A model generated the notes under the pieces. It was given only the letters and a program-made list of their open reading frames with translations. It did not search any database and was not told the origin of the DNA. From positions 248,001-312,000 of the forward strand of contig NZ_JAKREU010000001.1 in the NCBI RefSeq assembly GCF_022664435.1: a DNA stretch of 64,000 nt, written 5' to 3'. Source of the stretch: Sphingomonas panni (GTDB lineage: Bacteria; Pseudomonadota; Alphaproteobacteria; Sphingomonadales; Sphingomonadaceae). A program made the translations under genes and the position numbers. Shown here piece after piece: positions 35,708-43,210 of the stretch; the first letter of the stretch is position 1; each line of letters starts with the position of its first letter.

Positions 35708-37441
35708 CTAGGGAACCCACCTTCCGGCAATGCGGAGCGGTGGCCGAGTGGTCGAAGGCGCTCGCCTGGAAAGTGAGTATACGGCAAAACCGTATCGAGG
35801 GTTCGAATCCCTCCCGCTCCGCCACCTTGGTATAAAACCGGGAACGCCGATTCCCGCCGATTTCCCTCCCTTTGCGGCGATCAGCGCCTTCAACAGCGTG
35901 TTTTTGCTGCCGTTGATATAGATCGCGTCGTCCGCGACCTCGACATGCTGGGCGAAAGCCCGGACGTGATCCCGCCGATAGCCGCCCTTTTCAAGCCGAA
36001 GCCCGGTGCGTGCCTCGCTCGCCAGTTCCCGCACGGCCACCCCTGTGAGGCCCTTATGGGCCGAGTTTTTCAGCATGGCTTCGGTCCTTACGGCGTCGGC
36101 CCGTGCCTGATCCCGTATCGCCGTAAGGCCCGCGATGCGTTCGCCGAGGGCGGATTCGGCCGGGTCGAGCGAACCCGCCTCGATAGCGTCATAGAGCCGC
36201 TTGAGGCGCATGTCGGCCTCGGCCGCGCGTTGGTTCAATTCGGCGATGTGCTGGCCGCGCCGCTCGACGCTCTCCTGCCGGCGATCCAAAAGCGAGGCAA
36301 GCACGTCTTCGATCCGCTCGGGGTCCAGCAGCCTTTCCTCGATGTGGCTGACCACGATGCGGTCCAGCTTGTCCATCGGAATCGCGCGGCCCTTGCAGCC
36401 GGTTTCGCCCTGCCGTGCCCGGATCGAACAGGCATAATAGCGATAGCGGCCGTTCTTGCCGGTGCGGAGCGTCATGGCCCCGCCGCAATTGCCGCAATAG
36501 CAAATGCCGGTCAGCAGGTTCGGGCCGCTGACGACGCGCGGCGGCGTCACCTTCGGATTGTTGACCTGCAACCGCTTCTGCACCGCCTCGAATATCTCAA
36601 GGTCGATCAGCGGCGGCACCGCGACGGTGACGACTTCTTCCTCGGGCTTCACCTCGCCTTTTTTGGAACGGCGATTGAACCGATGTTCGCCGATATAGGT
36701 GCGGCGGGTCAGGACGCGGTGAAGCTGGCCGATGCCCCAACGCCCGCCGCTGCGGGTGAACATGCGGTGCTTGTTCAGATAGTTGACGATGTTCTTGACG
36801 CCCATGGGGCCGGACGTGCCGTCGCCTTCCGATGCAAGACGGAAGATGAGCCGCACGGTGTCGGCGTGCAGCGGGTCGATTTCCAGCTTCTTCTTCATCT
36901 TCGTGCCGCGCTGCTCGGCATCGACGGCGCGGTAGCCGATGGGTGGCAGCGAGCCGTTCCAGAAGCCTTGCCGTGCGTTCTCCTTCAAGGCGCGCAGGAC
37001 GTGCTTGGCGTTCTCCTTTGACTGGTATTCGTCGAACAGCGACATGATTCGCCGCATCATCTGATGGATCGGATCATCACCAAGTTCCTGCGTCATGGAT
37101 ACGAGCTTGACGCCGTTCTTCGCCAGCTTGCGGTAGTAGTATTCCATTTCAAATTCGTCGCGGAAGAACCGCGAGAAGCTATGCACCACCACCACGTCGA
37201 ACGCTGGCGGCTTGGACGTGCCGGCTTCGATCATGCGCTGGAACTCGGGGCGGCGGTCGTTGGTCGCCGATGCACCCGGCTCGACGAAAGTTTCCACGAG
37301 CTGATAGCCGCGAGACTCGCAATAGGCTTCGCCCTGCCGCTTCTGGTCGGGGATCGACACGTCATGCTCGGCCTGCCGCGCCGTCGAGACGCGCAGATAA
37401 AGCGCGGCGCGCAGGGCGACGTGGGGGGGATGAATGTTCAT
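35708..37441 (-). CDS. Large serine recombinase (ICE integrase)
   Basis: A 577-aa large serine recombinase. The N-terminal resolvase domain has YLRVSTARQ (catalytic Ser about 19) and FSRFFRDEFEMEYYYRKL. A recombinase domain spans to about 300 (GVKNIVNYLNKHRMFTRSGGRWG). A zinc ribbon follows (ICYCGNCGGAM ... ACSIRARQGETGCKG), then a coiled-coil (NQRAAEADMRLKRLYDAIEAG). The last about 30 residues (RDSNPRYGFAVYSLSRRAPS...) are read through the antisense of the tRNA-Ser and stop at 35708, so the true end of the mobile protein is probably near residue 545. The start lies in the ATGA overlap with the antitoxin-like gene. Drives ICE integration and excision. Confidence 0.9.
   Translation of the reverse strand: MNIHPPHVALRAALYLRVSTARQAEHDVSIPDQKRQGEAYCESRGYQLVETFVEPGASATNDRRPEFQRMIEAGTSKPPAFDVVVVHSFSRFFRDEFEMEYYYRKLAKNGVKLVSMTQELGDDPIHQMMRRIMSLFDEYQSKENAKHVLRALKENARQGFWNGSLPPIGYRAVDAEQRGTKMKKKLEIDPLHADTVRLIFRLASEGDGTSGPMGVKNIVNYLNKHRMFTRSGGRWGIGQLHRVLTRRTYIGEHRFNRRSKKGEVKPEEEVVTVAVPPLIDLEIFEAVQKRLQVNNPKVTPPRVVSGPNLLTGICYCGNCGGAMTLRTGKNGRYRYYACSIRARQGETGCKGRAIPMDKLDRIVVSHIEERLLDPERIEDVLASLLDRRQESVERRGQHIAELNQRAAEADMRLKRLYDAIEAGSLDPAESALGERIAGLTAIRDQARADAVRTEAMLKNSAHKGLTGVAVRELASEARTGLRLEKGGYRRDHVRAFAQHVEVADDAIYINGSKNTLLKALIAAKGGKSAGIGVPGFIPRWRSGRDSNPRYGFAVYSLSRRAPSTTRPPLRIAGRWVP
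35734..35824 (+). tRNA. tRNA-Ser (anticodon GGA)
   Basis: A 91-nt class-II tRNA with encoded CCA. The acceptor stem GGAGCGG pairs with CCGCTCC. The T arm GAGGG-TTCGAAT-CCCTC is perfect. The anticodon loop CTGGAAA in stem CTCGC/GTGAG (one G-T) gives GGA, decoding UCC/UCU. A long variable arm (TACGGCAAAACCGTA) is present as in serine tRNAs. It is the chromosomal attachment locus of the ICE, which begins at or near its 3' end. The recombinase gene overlaps it on the other strand. Confidence 0.97.
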
Positions 37442-37827
37442 AGCGCGCCTCCCTTCGCCATGCGGCGTTCGAGCAAGGGCAAGTCTAGCTCGACGCGATC
37501 ATGCAGCACCTTGGGCACGATCTTCTGGCCCTCGCCGGGGTCCATGCGGATCAGGCCGTAGCTCGCCATCTTCTTGAGGGTGCGGGACAGGCTTGGCTTT
37601 GCCCGCCCCGTGATCCGCGACAGTTCCTCCAGCGAGCCGGGCGACTGCTCGTCGATGACGCGCAGTAGCTCGCGGTTCCCGCTGGAAAGGAGCTGCGCGA
37701 AGGATTCCATGGAAGTGAACCACACCTTTGGATCGTCCGCCGCCGGCTTTTCCTCGCCCTTGGCTATCCGCATGGTGCGGGCCTTCATCTCGTCGTAGCC
37801 GGCAATCCCGACTTTCAATGTGGTCAT
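37438..37827 (-). CDS. HTH DNA-binding protein, probable TumA-like antitoxin
   Basis: A 129-aa protein with a central wHTH (LEELSRITGRAKPSLSRTLKKMASYGLIRMDPGEG) of the MarR/HVO_A0114 type. It overlaps the TumE-like gene by ATGA upstream and the recombinase start downstream. Next to a TumE-family toxin the expected job is antitoxin and autorepressor, giving repression of the whole four-gene operon including the integrase. The antitoxin role is inferred from context. Confidence 0.75.
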   Translation of the reverse strand: MTTLKVGIAGYDEMKARTMRIAKGEEKPAADDPKVWFTSMESFAQLLSSGNRELLRVIDEQSPGSLEELSRITGRAKPSLSRTLKKMASYGLIRMDPGEGQKIVPKVLHDRVELDLPLLERRMAKGGAL

Positions 37828-38177
37828 AGGACACCTCGCTCCTTCAACACCGCGTCCACCGCCTGCCAGAAGTCGGCCAAGAGCGTGGCCGCGTCCTCGT
37901 AGGCATAGGGCTTCACGGTCTGGAGGCGGTGCCGATGGTCCATCGGCTCGCCGCGTCTGCCCCGGCCGACCGGATGGGCATTATCGAAGCCGACCAGCCG
38001 TTCGCCCGAAGGCCCGTGAAGCGTGAGCGAGTAATCGAGGCCGTGCGGCTTTTCCGGCGAGGCCGGAACGCGGGTGACAATGAACTTCACCCAATGGCCG
38101 CCCTCGGGATCGACGACTAGCACCTGACCGTGGAGGTCCAGAAGCGTGTCGAGGCTCTGGTCACGATCCTCGCTCAT
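37824..38177 (-). CDS. TumE-family (DUF6516) toxin-like protein
   Basis: A 117-aa protein with GHWVKFIVTRVPASPEKPHGLDYSLTLHGPSGERLVGFDNAHP and the HRHRLQTVKPYAYEDAATLLADFWQAVDAVL tail, characteristic of TumE/DUF6516 proteins. These are toxin partners of an HTH antitoxin. It starts in ATGA overlap with the upstream small gene and ends in ATGA overlap with the HTH gene. The toxic target is not established for this family as far as I know. Context suggests an ICE-maintenance module. Confidence 0.75.
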   Translation of the reverse strand: MSEDRDQSLDTLLDLHGQVLVVDPEGGHWVKFIVTRVPASPEKPHGLDYSLTLHGPSGERLVGFDNAHPVGRGRRGEPMDHRHRLQTVKPYAYEDAATLLADFWQAVDAVLKERGVL

Positions 38178-38497
38178 GGCTTACTGTTATCATCTGATGT
38201 TAACGGCGGCAAGCCCTGATTGTCGGGATCAGTGTCAATGGGGCCAAACAGGCGGTCGAGCACATGGCCGAAATACCGCTCGAAGATTTGCAGTTCTTCC
38301 TCGGTGATCGGCACCTTCTCGGGCCAGTCGTCGAAGACCGGCAACGACTCCACATCGACGATGCGAAGTGGCGACCTGCGGCGTTCCCGGCCGTCTGGCG
38401 TGGGTTCATCGGCGTAGTCGAAAAGATCGTCGGGAAGTGCTTCAGGGACCGGGTGTCGCAGTCGCCCTTTGCGGGCGCGGCGGCGCTCTGCGCACAT
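38174..38497 (-). CDS. Hypothetical protein heading the toxin-antitoxin/recombinase operon
   Basis: A 107-aa acidic protein with an arginine-rich N-terminus (MCAERRRARKGRLRH) and an acidic middle and end (EEELQIFERYFGHVLDRLFGPIDTDPDNQG). GGAGG precedes its ATG. It overlaps the TumE-like gene by ATGA. No family recognised; a charged scaffold or regulator is conceivable. Its upstream region carries a hairpin (38522-38548) and the operator-like repeat (38580-38619). Confidence 0.65.
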   Translation of the reverse strand: MCAERRRARKGRLRHPVPEALPDDLFDYADEPTPDGRERRRSPLRIVDVESLPVFDDWPEKVPITEEELQIFERYFGHVLDRLFGPIDTDPDNQGLPPLTSDDNSKP

Positions 38498-38521
38498 GAA
38501 ATCCTCCTTGGTTCGGTGTGG

Positions 38522-38548
38522 ATTCCGGGGCGCTCAAGGCCCCGGAAT
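38522..38548 (-). promoter_or_regulatory. Leader hairpin before the toxin-antitoxin/recombinase operon
   Basis: A perfect 10-bp stem ATTCCGGGGC/GCCCCGGAAT with a 7-nt loop. On the minus strand it lies 25-51 nt ahead of the operon's first ATG and just before its Shine-Dalgarno GGAGG. There is no U-tract, so an attenuator or mRNA-stability element is likelier than a simple terminator. Confidence 0.6.
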
Positions 38549-38579
38549 TAAGCGAACCATGGAGGGCAGTCGGCAGCCT

Positions 38580-38619
38580 GTAGCGTGCCGCATTTGCGCC
38601 TGTGCGCTGGCGGCACCCC
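38580..38619 (-). promoter_or_regulatory. Operator-like repeat, copy 1
   Basis: A 40-bp sequence matching 61172-61211 at 38 of 40 positions. It contains GTGCCGC-N18-GCGGCAC as an inverted repeat (38585-38591 and 38610-38616). On the minus strand it precedes the TA/recombinase operon by about 85-120 bp. Probably the binding site of an ICE regulator such as the AlpA-like protein or TumA; promoter overlap is inferred. Confidence 0.7.
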
Positions 38620-38707
38620 TGACGATTGTTGCCTCGCGTTATCTTGTCCTAGCGGATACTGTGGCAGCGAGTCATAGCAACGCAGTCATGTGATTTAGGC
38701 CCTGTTG

Positions 38708-40141
38708 ATGAACAGCAACATTACGACCACCACTTCAAATAGCCTTGTCGATCCGCAGGCCCAGCGTCTAGTGGACTTCCTGCGTGATGTGGGGCTGCCC
38801 CATGAGAACATCATGGCGGACCCGTCCGAGCGCTCGATCATCGCAAGCAACCTTCCCGGATACCTTCAGTCGCTACCGGCGGAGGTCAAGCGCGACGCGC
38901 GATATCTATCAAAGTTTGTGATCGGGGCTGGTTCCGGCCTGTTCGACTATGCGCTTAATGCGATCTGGAACGAGGTTGTGATCGACCTTCGGAAAAAGGC
39001 ATCGCTTTATGGCCTCGATATTTTCTTCGACGCCGCTGTTGGTGGCAATAAAACGCGCGAATTCTACAAGACTGAAAATGATCTTCCTGCTCTCAAGGAT
39101 GCTGTCCTCCTTGATACATGCCGAAAACTGGAGCTTATCTCTGATACGACCTACAAAAAGCTCAAGCATATCCTAGATATGCGGAACGATATCGGCATCT
39201 CTCACCCAACCAACTACAACATCAACGCCTTCGAGCTACTGGGTTGGTTGCAGACCTGTGTGCAGGACGTTCTGCACGACCGGCCTACCGAAGCAGCGCT
39301 TCAAGTTCAGGCATTTATTGCAAACCTCAAGAGCCATACGGCACCGCTCGACCCAGCGACGAAACAGACCATTGAACGCCGCTTTACTGAACTGCCAAGC
39401 CACCTATGCGGAAGTCTGCTTAGGACCGTTTTCGGAATCTATGTCGCGCCGGACACTGACCAAGGAGTGCGAAAGAATATCGCAGTCCTTGCACCCGCGC
39501 TCTGGAATACATGTGCGGATGAGCCACGCTACCGGCTTGGGATCGTGCTGGAAGGATACAACACCAATCTCTACAAGGATAAATATGCGCTCGGGGAACA
39601 GTTCTTTGCTCTCGTTTCTGGAAACGCATATCGTTCCCCATCCGAGCGCCTCGTTATTGTCGATACGCTAATTACGGAGCTACTGGATAAGCACAACGGT
39701 TGGGACAATTTTCATCACGAAGCTCCGGTGGCCGCCAACCTTTGGTCCTATGTCCCGGATCAAAACTCGATCGTTGACAATCTCGCCGAACGCCTTTTCA
39801 AGACGGTGCTACTTTGTCGGATCGGCAGGGGCGTATCCTACAACAACGGCGTTTCTCCGGGTGGAAAGCGCTACTATGACGCTATCCTAAACCTCGGCGG
39901 CGATAAGTTCGCGCCGCATATTATGGCTGCGTTCACCCACTATGAGATTTCGGGGCAGTTGGGTCGCTCGATATGCCGCACGCAAGCTAAGCAGGCTTTG
40001 GAAGCTGCTCGCACCAACGTTATCAACCAACGGCTGATAGAGTGCATGACCTACCTAATTGACCACATCGAAACGAATCCCGGCTGCGCGACCAGCACGG
40101 ATTTTAAGCGGCTGTCAGCCGATTACATTCGGTGGAATTGA
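38708..40141 (+). CDS. HEPN-like protein, possible defence cargo
   Basis: A 477-aa soluble protein, not recognised as a named family. The region from about 75 to 200 is helical and has RNDIGISH (Arg 159, His 166), the R-N-x5-H pattern of HEPN ribonuclease-like domains. The rest (residues 200-477) is helical, with PSERLVIVDTLITELLDKHNGW and GGKRYYDAILNLGGDKFAPHIMAAFTHYE. Its composition is clearly less GC-rich than the flanking ICE genes, and it points against them, indicating late acquisition. Starts ATG 38708 (a TTG at 38705 is alternative). Candidate abortive-infection gene; a prediction only. Confidence 0.6.
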   Translation: MNSNITTTTSNSLVDPQAQRLVDFLRDVGLPHENIMADPSERSIIASNLPGYLQSLPAEVKRDARYLSKFVIGAGSGLFDYALNAIWNEVVIDLRKKASLYGLDIFFDAAVGGNKTREFYKTENDLPALKDAVLLDTCRKLELISDTTYKKLKHILDMRNDIGISHPTNYNINAFELLGWLQTCVQDVLHDRPTEAALQVQAFIANLKSHTAPLDPATKQTIERRFTELPSHLCGSLLRTVFGIYVAPDTDQGVRKNIAVLAPALWNTCADEPRYRLGIVLEGYNTNLYKDKYALGEQFFALVSGNAYRSPSERLVIVDTLITELLDKHNGWDNFHHEAPVAANLWSYVPDQNSIVDNLAERLFKTVLLCRIGRGVSYNNGVSPGGKRYYDAILNLGGDKFAPHIMAAFTHYEISGQLGRSICRTQAKQALEAARTNVINQRLIECMTYLIDHIETNPGCATSTDFKRLSADYIRWN

Positions 40142-40165
40142 TAGGTATACGCCCTTTACTGGTGT

Positions 40166-40387
40166 TCATTTTGTCAGACGCCGTGCCTTGGCGAAGCCGC
40201 GATCCGTGGCGATGAACCGCTCCAGCATGGGCACGATCAGCCTGACGGGATCGGCGACGGGCTGGCCGGTCTCACGGGCCAGCACCTCGGCGTAGGCGGT
40301 CAGATCGCGGTGAAGCGGCGCAGGTAGCTCCACCGTCACCTTCACGGGCTTGTCGTCGGGGAGCGGGCCGAGTTTCAGCTTGGTCAT
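40166..40387 (-). CDS. DUF2274 family conjugation-associated protein
   Basis: A 73-aa protein of the DUF2274 family (KLKLGPLPDDKPVKVTVELPAPLHRDLTAYAEVLARETGQPV). The ribbon-helix-helix-like pattern suggests DNA binding. It follows trbI by 2 bp at the end of the trb operon, its usual location in these ICEs. Its role is unknown. Confidence 0.85.
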   Translation of the reverse strand: MTKLKLGPLPDDKPVKVTVELPAPLHRDLTAYAEVLARETGQPVADPVRLIVPMLERFIATDRGFAKARRLTK

Positions 40388-40389
40388 GG

Positions 40390-41526
40390 TCAACCTCCTG
40401 CCGGCTCGAACACAAGGTCGCGGGTGACGATGATCCTGACCGGGAAGCCCGGCCGGATGGTCAGCGTCGGCGCAACCTGCAACTGGCGCTGGACGATCTG
40501 CTGGCCCGCCTGATTGACGGTATCCTGCGCCCCGTCGCGGATAGCTCGAACAAGCCGGTCCTCGTCGCTCGTCGCCAGCTCCGTGCCGACTGCGAGCAGC
40601 GTGGATAGCCCTGCGGCCTTCATCAGATCCCACCAATGATAATCGACGCCATCCTCAAGCCCGGCGTAGCCGCTGGCATCCGCGCCCGGCAGGCGCTCCA
40701 GAACGATGGAACGGCCGCCCGGCAGGATCAGGCGATTCCACACCAGCAACACGCGACGCTGGCCGAAGGTCACGCCATCATCGTATTGACCGATGATGCG
40801 CGTTCCCTGCGGGATCAGGAGCAGGCTGCCGGTCGGGCTGTCATAGACGTTCTCGGTGACTTGCGCGGTGATCTGGCCGGGCAGATCGGAACGGATGCCG
40901 GTGATGAGCGCGGCCGGGATCACGGCCCCGGCCTGTAGTATCCAGGGCGAAGCCGGCGGCGCGACACGATCCGGCGCGACGGTCTGCCGGTCCACGGGTC
41001 CATCGGGGAAAGCGGCATGGCGGTTCTGCCCGCTCGTCCCGTCCGGCTGTCGGCCAAGCCCAAGACCGGCAAGGCCGGGCATGGCCGTTCCTGACGGCGC
41101 TCCCGTGCGCGGGCCGGATTGGAAGAACACATTGCTCAAGCGCGCGGCTTCTTCCTCGGCGCGGCGGCGTTCTTCCTCGGGATCGACGGCGGGCGTCGTG
41201 ATGGGCGGCGTCACAACGGGCTGTCCCCGGTTCTGCGCGTCGAGGATCGGACGGCCGAGGTCGCCGGGCAATGCCGGCCCGAGGACCGGGCCGCTATAGT
41301 CGCTCGGCAGGCCCGCTAGCCCATCGGCAGTTTGCCGGTTGTTGGTCGAATAGAGTTCTTCGCCGCCCGGTCCTGCATCCCGGGTCTGGAGCGCGTAAAT
41401 CAGCGCGCCACCGATGCCGAGAAGCGCGACCGCGCCGACGCCTGCCAGCATCTTGCGGGAAAGACGGGTGACGCTGGGCGTTTCGGCGCGCAGGCGCATG
41501 GGGGCTGCTGTATCGGTATCGCTCAT
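40390..41526 (-). CDS. trbI: TrbI, VirB10-like conjugative channel protein
   Basis: A 378-aa VirB10-type protein. A cytoplasmic N-tail is followed by one membrane segment (about 27-46, MLAGVGAVALLGIGGALIYAL), a proline- and glutamate-rich periplasmic linker, and the C-terminal beta-barrel domain (SPWILQAGAVIPAALITGIRSDLPGQITAQVTENVYDSPTG, LLLIPQGTRIIGQYD, TIRPGFPVRIIVTRDLV). It senses ATP use and opens the outer-membrane pore with TrbG. It starts 4 bases into the trbG end. Complete. Confidence 0.95.
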   Translation of the reverse strand: MSDTDTAAPMRLRAETPSVTRLSRKMLAGVGAVALLGIGGALIYALQTRDAGPGGEELYSTNNRQTADGLAGLPSDYSGPVLGPALPGDLGRPILDAQNRGQPVVTPPITTPAVDPEEERRRAEEEAARLSNVFFQSGPRTGAPSGTAMPGLAGLGLGRQPDGTSGQNRHAAFPDGPVDRQTVAPDRVAPPASPWILQAGAVIPAALITGIRSDLPGQITAQVTENVYDSPTGSLLLIPQGTRIIGQYDDGVTFGQRRVLLVWNRLILPGGRSIVLERLPGADASGYAGLEDGVDYHWWDLMKAAGLSTLLAVGTELATSDEDRLVRAIRDGAQDTVNQAGQQIVQRQLQVAPTLTIRPGFPVRIIVTRDLVFEPAGG

Positions 41527-42524
41527 GAGGATGATCCTCCCGTGGTCGCGCTGGCTGGCTCTGCTGCGGCCTGCGTCGGGTTGATGCGGACGATCCTGAC
41601 GATCTGCTGGCGATTGCCGCTGCCAAGGCGCAGCTCGGCCGCGCCGAACAGGCGGTCCACGATCAGGACGTTCTGGTGAACACGGCTGTTGACGATCTGC
41701 GGTTCGCCGTTCGCGCCAAGCACGAAAATCGGCGGCATCTCGCCCTGCACGATCCCAGCCGGGAAGACGATATAAACGCGCCTGCCGTCATCGAAGACGG
41801 AAACCGGCCGCCATGGCGGGCTATCGCCCTGCACCTGCAACCCATAGCGATAGTTCCGCGCTGCCTCGGCGGGAATGATGGGTGCGGCCGGAACGGTCTG
41901 GCGCTGGCCGGCAGGCGGTGCGGGATAGGCCCATGCCACGGCGGGCATGTAGAGCGATTCCCGCGCGCGCAGCTCGAGCATGTAGGTGCGCCGGTCGGTG
42001 GTGACGACAAGGTTGGTGGAAATGTCCGGGCGCGTCGGCTTCACAAGGATATGGACTCGGCGATTTGCACCGCTACCGCTCTCGGTGTCGCCGATGATCC
42101 AGCGGGCGGTGTCGCCCGCCGCAATCGGCCCCGCGCCTGTCAGGCTTTCGCCCGGCTCCAGCGCGATCATCGTGATCTGCCCGACTGCGGCATAGACCTG
42201 ATAGAGCGCGCCTTCCGACCACGGATAAATCTGGATCGCGTTGTAGTAGCCTTCGCGGCGCGGCTCGACGCGGGCGGCGGCGTTGGCGTTCTCGACGCGG
42301 CCGGTCGGCGTGCCTGCGGCGGTGCCGCCGCGCGCCACGGTCCATGCCGGGGGCACATGCAGCGGCCGGGGCGTATTGTCTGTTGCCGCCGCCTGCACGG
42401 TCGGCAGCGGCGGCACGCTGGCGTCGTAGCTGAATTGCGGCGTCCGGTTGGTGGCGCAGCCTGCGAGCATAGTAGCCGAAAGCAGCACGGCCGCGATTGT
42501 AGGGGTGCGGGTGATCGTCCTCAT
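41523..42524 (-). CDS. trbG: TrbG, VirB9-like outer-membrane channel protein
   Basis: A 333-aa VirB9/TrbG-type lipoprotein-like protein with an N-terminal signal and lipobox (MRTITRTPTIAAVLLSATMLAGCATN). The C-terminal domain has NYRYGLQVQGDSPPWRPVSVFDDGRRVYIVFPAGI, and the tail GEPQIVNSRVHQNVLIVDRLFGAAELRLG is diagnostic. With TrbI and TrbF it builds the core complex. Start 42524 overlaps the trbF stop by 4 bases. Confidence 0.94.
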   Translation of the reverse strand: MRTITRTPTIAAVLLSATMLAGCATNRTPQFSYDASVPPLPTVQAAATDNTPRPLHVPPAWTVARGGTAAGTPTGRVENANAAARVEPRREGYYNAIQIYPWSEGALYQVYAAVGQITMIALEPGESLTGAGPIAAGDTARWIIGDTESGSGANRRVHILVKPTRPDISTNLVVTTDRRTYMLELRARESLYMPAVAWAYPAPPAGQRQTVPAAPIIPAEAARNYRYGLQVQGDSPPWRPVSVFDDGRRVYIVFPAGIVQGEMPPIFVLGANGEPQIVNSRVHQNVLIVDRLFGAAELRLGSGNRQQIVRIVRINPTQAAAEPASATTGGSSS

Positions 42525-43210
42525 TGGCTCATCTCCCGCGACCACGAAATTGCATTGACGTAGATTCCCAACGGATTGGCGCGCAGACGCTCGGCGTCGC
42601 GCGGCGGCTGGATGACGATGGTGAGGATGGCCGTCCATCTTTCCGTGCTGGAAAGCTGGCCGTTCTCGAAATGGCGTTCGGTCCACGCGACGCGGAAGCT
42701 GTTCGGCGATGCGCGGATGACGCTCGAGACTTCGACGGCGACTTGCTGGCGGCCGACCTTGGCAAAAGGATCATTGGCGCGGGCGTAGTCGTTGAGCGCC
42801 GCCGCGCCGCGATCCGTGGTCCACTCATAGGCGCGAAGCCAGTTCTGGCGGACAATGATCGCGTCGGCCGGGATCGCGCGCACCTGCTCGATGAACCGGC
42901 CAAGATGGAAAGCAATCTGCGGATCGGTCGGCCGATAGTCGGCGTTGGCAGGCGCGACGGTCTGCGCCTGCCCGAGATTGTCCACTTGCACCACCCAAGG
43001 CACCACGGTCCCGCGTGCGGACTGCCAGACCAGCGCCGAGGCGAAGCCGGCCGAAAGGATCAGGGAGCCGAAGGCCATGAGCCGCCAGTTCCGAGCCTGC
43101 ACGCGGGCCGAGCCGATACGCTCGTCCCATGCCTGCGCGGCCTTCTGATAGGGCGTCTCGGGTTCCGGCGATTTGCCGTAATGGGTTGCTGGTCGTTTGA
43201 AGATGCTCAT
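42521..43210 (-). CDS. trbF: TrbF, VirB8-like conjugation protein
   Basis: A 229-aa inner-membrane protein. Cytoplasmic N-part PYQKAAQAWDERIGSARVQARNWR, one membrane segment (about 45-65, LMAFGSLILSAGFASALVWQS), and a periplasmic VirB8-fold (VPWVVQVDNLGQAQTVAPANADYRPTDPQIAFHLGRFIEQVR, ERWTAILTIVIQPP). It is an assembly scaffold of the type IV secretion channel. ATGA-type overlaps with trbL and trbG show co-translation. Confidence 0.95.
   Translation of the reverse strand: MSIFKRPATHYGKSPEPETPYQKAAQAWDERIGSARVQARNWRLMAFGSLILSAGFASALVWQSARGTVVPWVVQVDNLGQAQTVAPANADYRPTDPQIAFHLGRFIEQVRAIPADAIIVRQNWLRAYEWTTDRGAAALNDYARANDPFAKVGRQQVAVEVSSVIRASPNSFRVAWTERHFENGQLSSTERWTAILTIVIQPPRDAERLRANPLGIYVNAISWSREMSQ

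Noticed and set aside
35730..35921. A + strand reading frame across the tRNA-Ser gene
   Set aside because: It is a chance frame through the tRNA and its flank; the tRNA structure is complete and explains the sequence.
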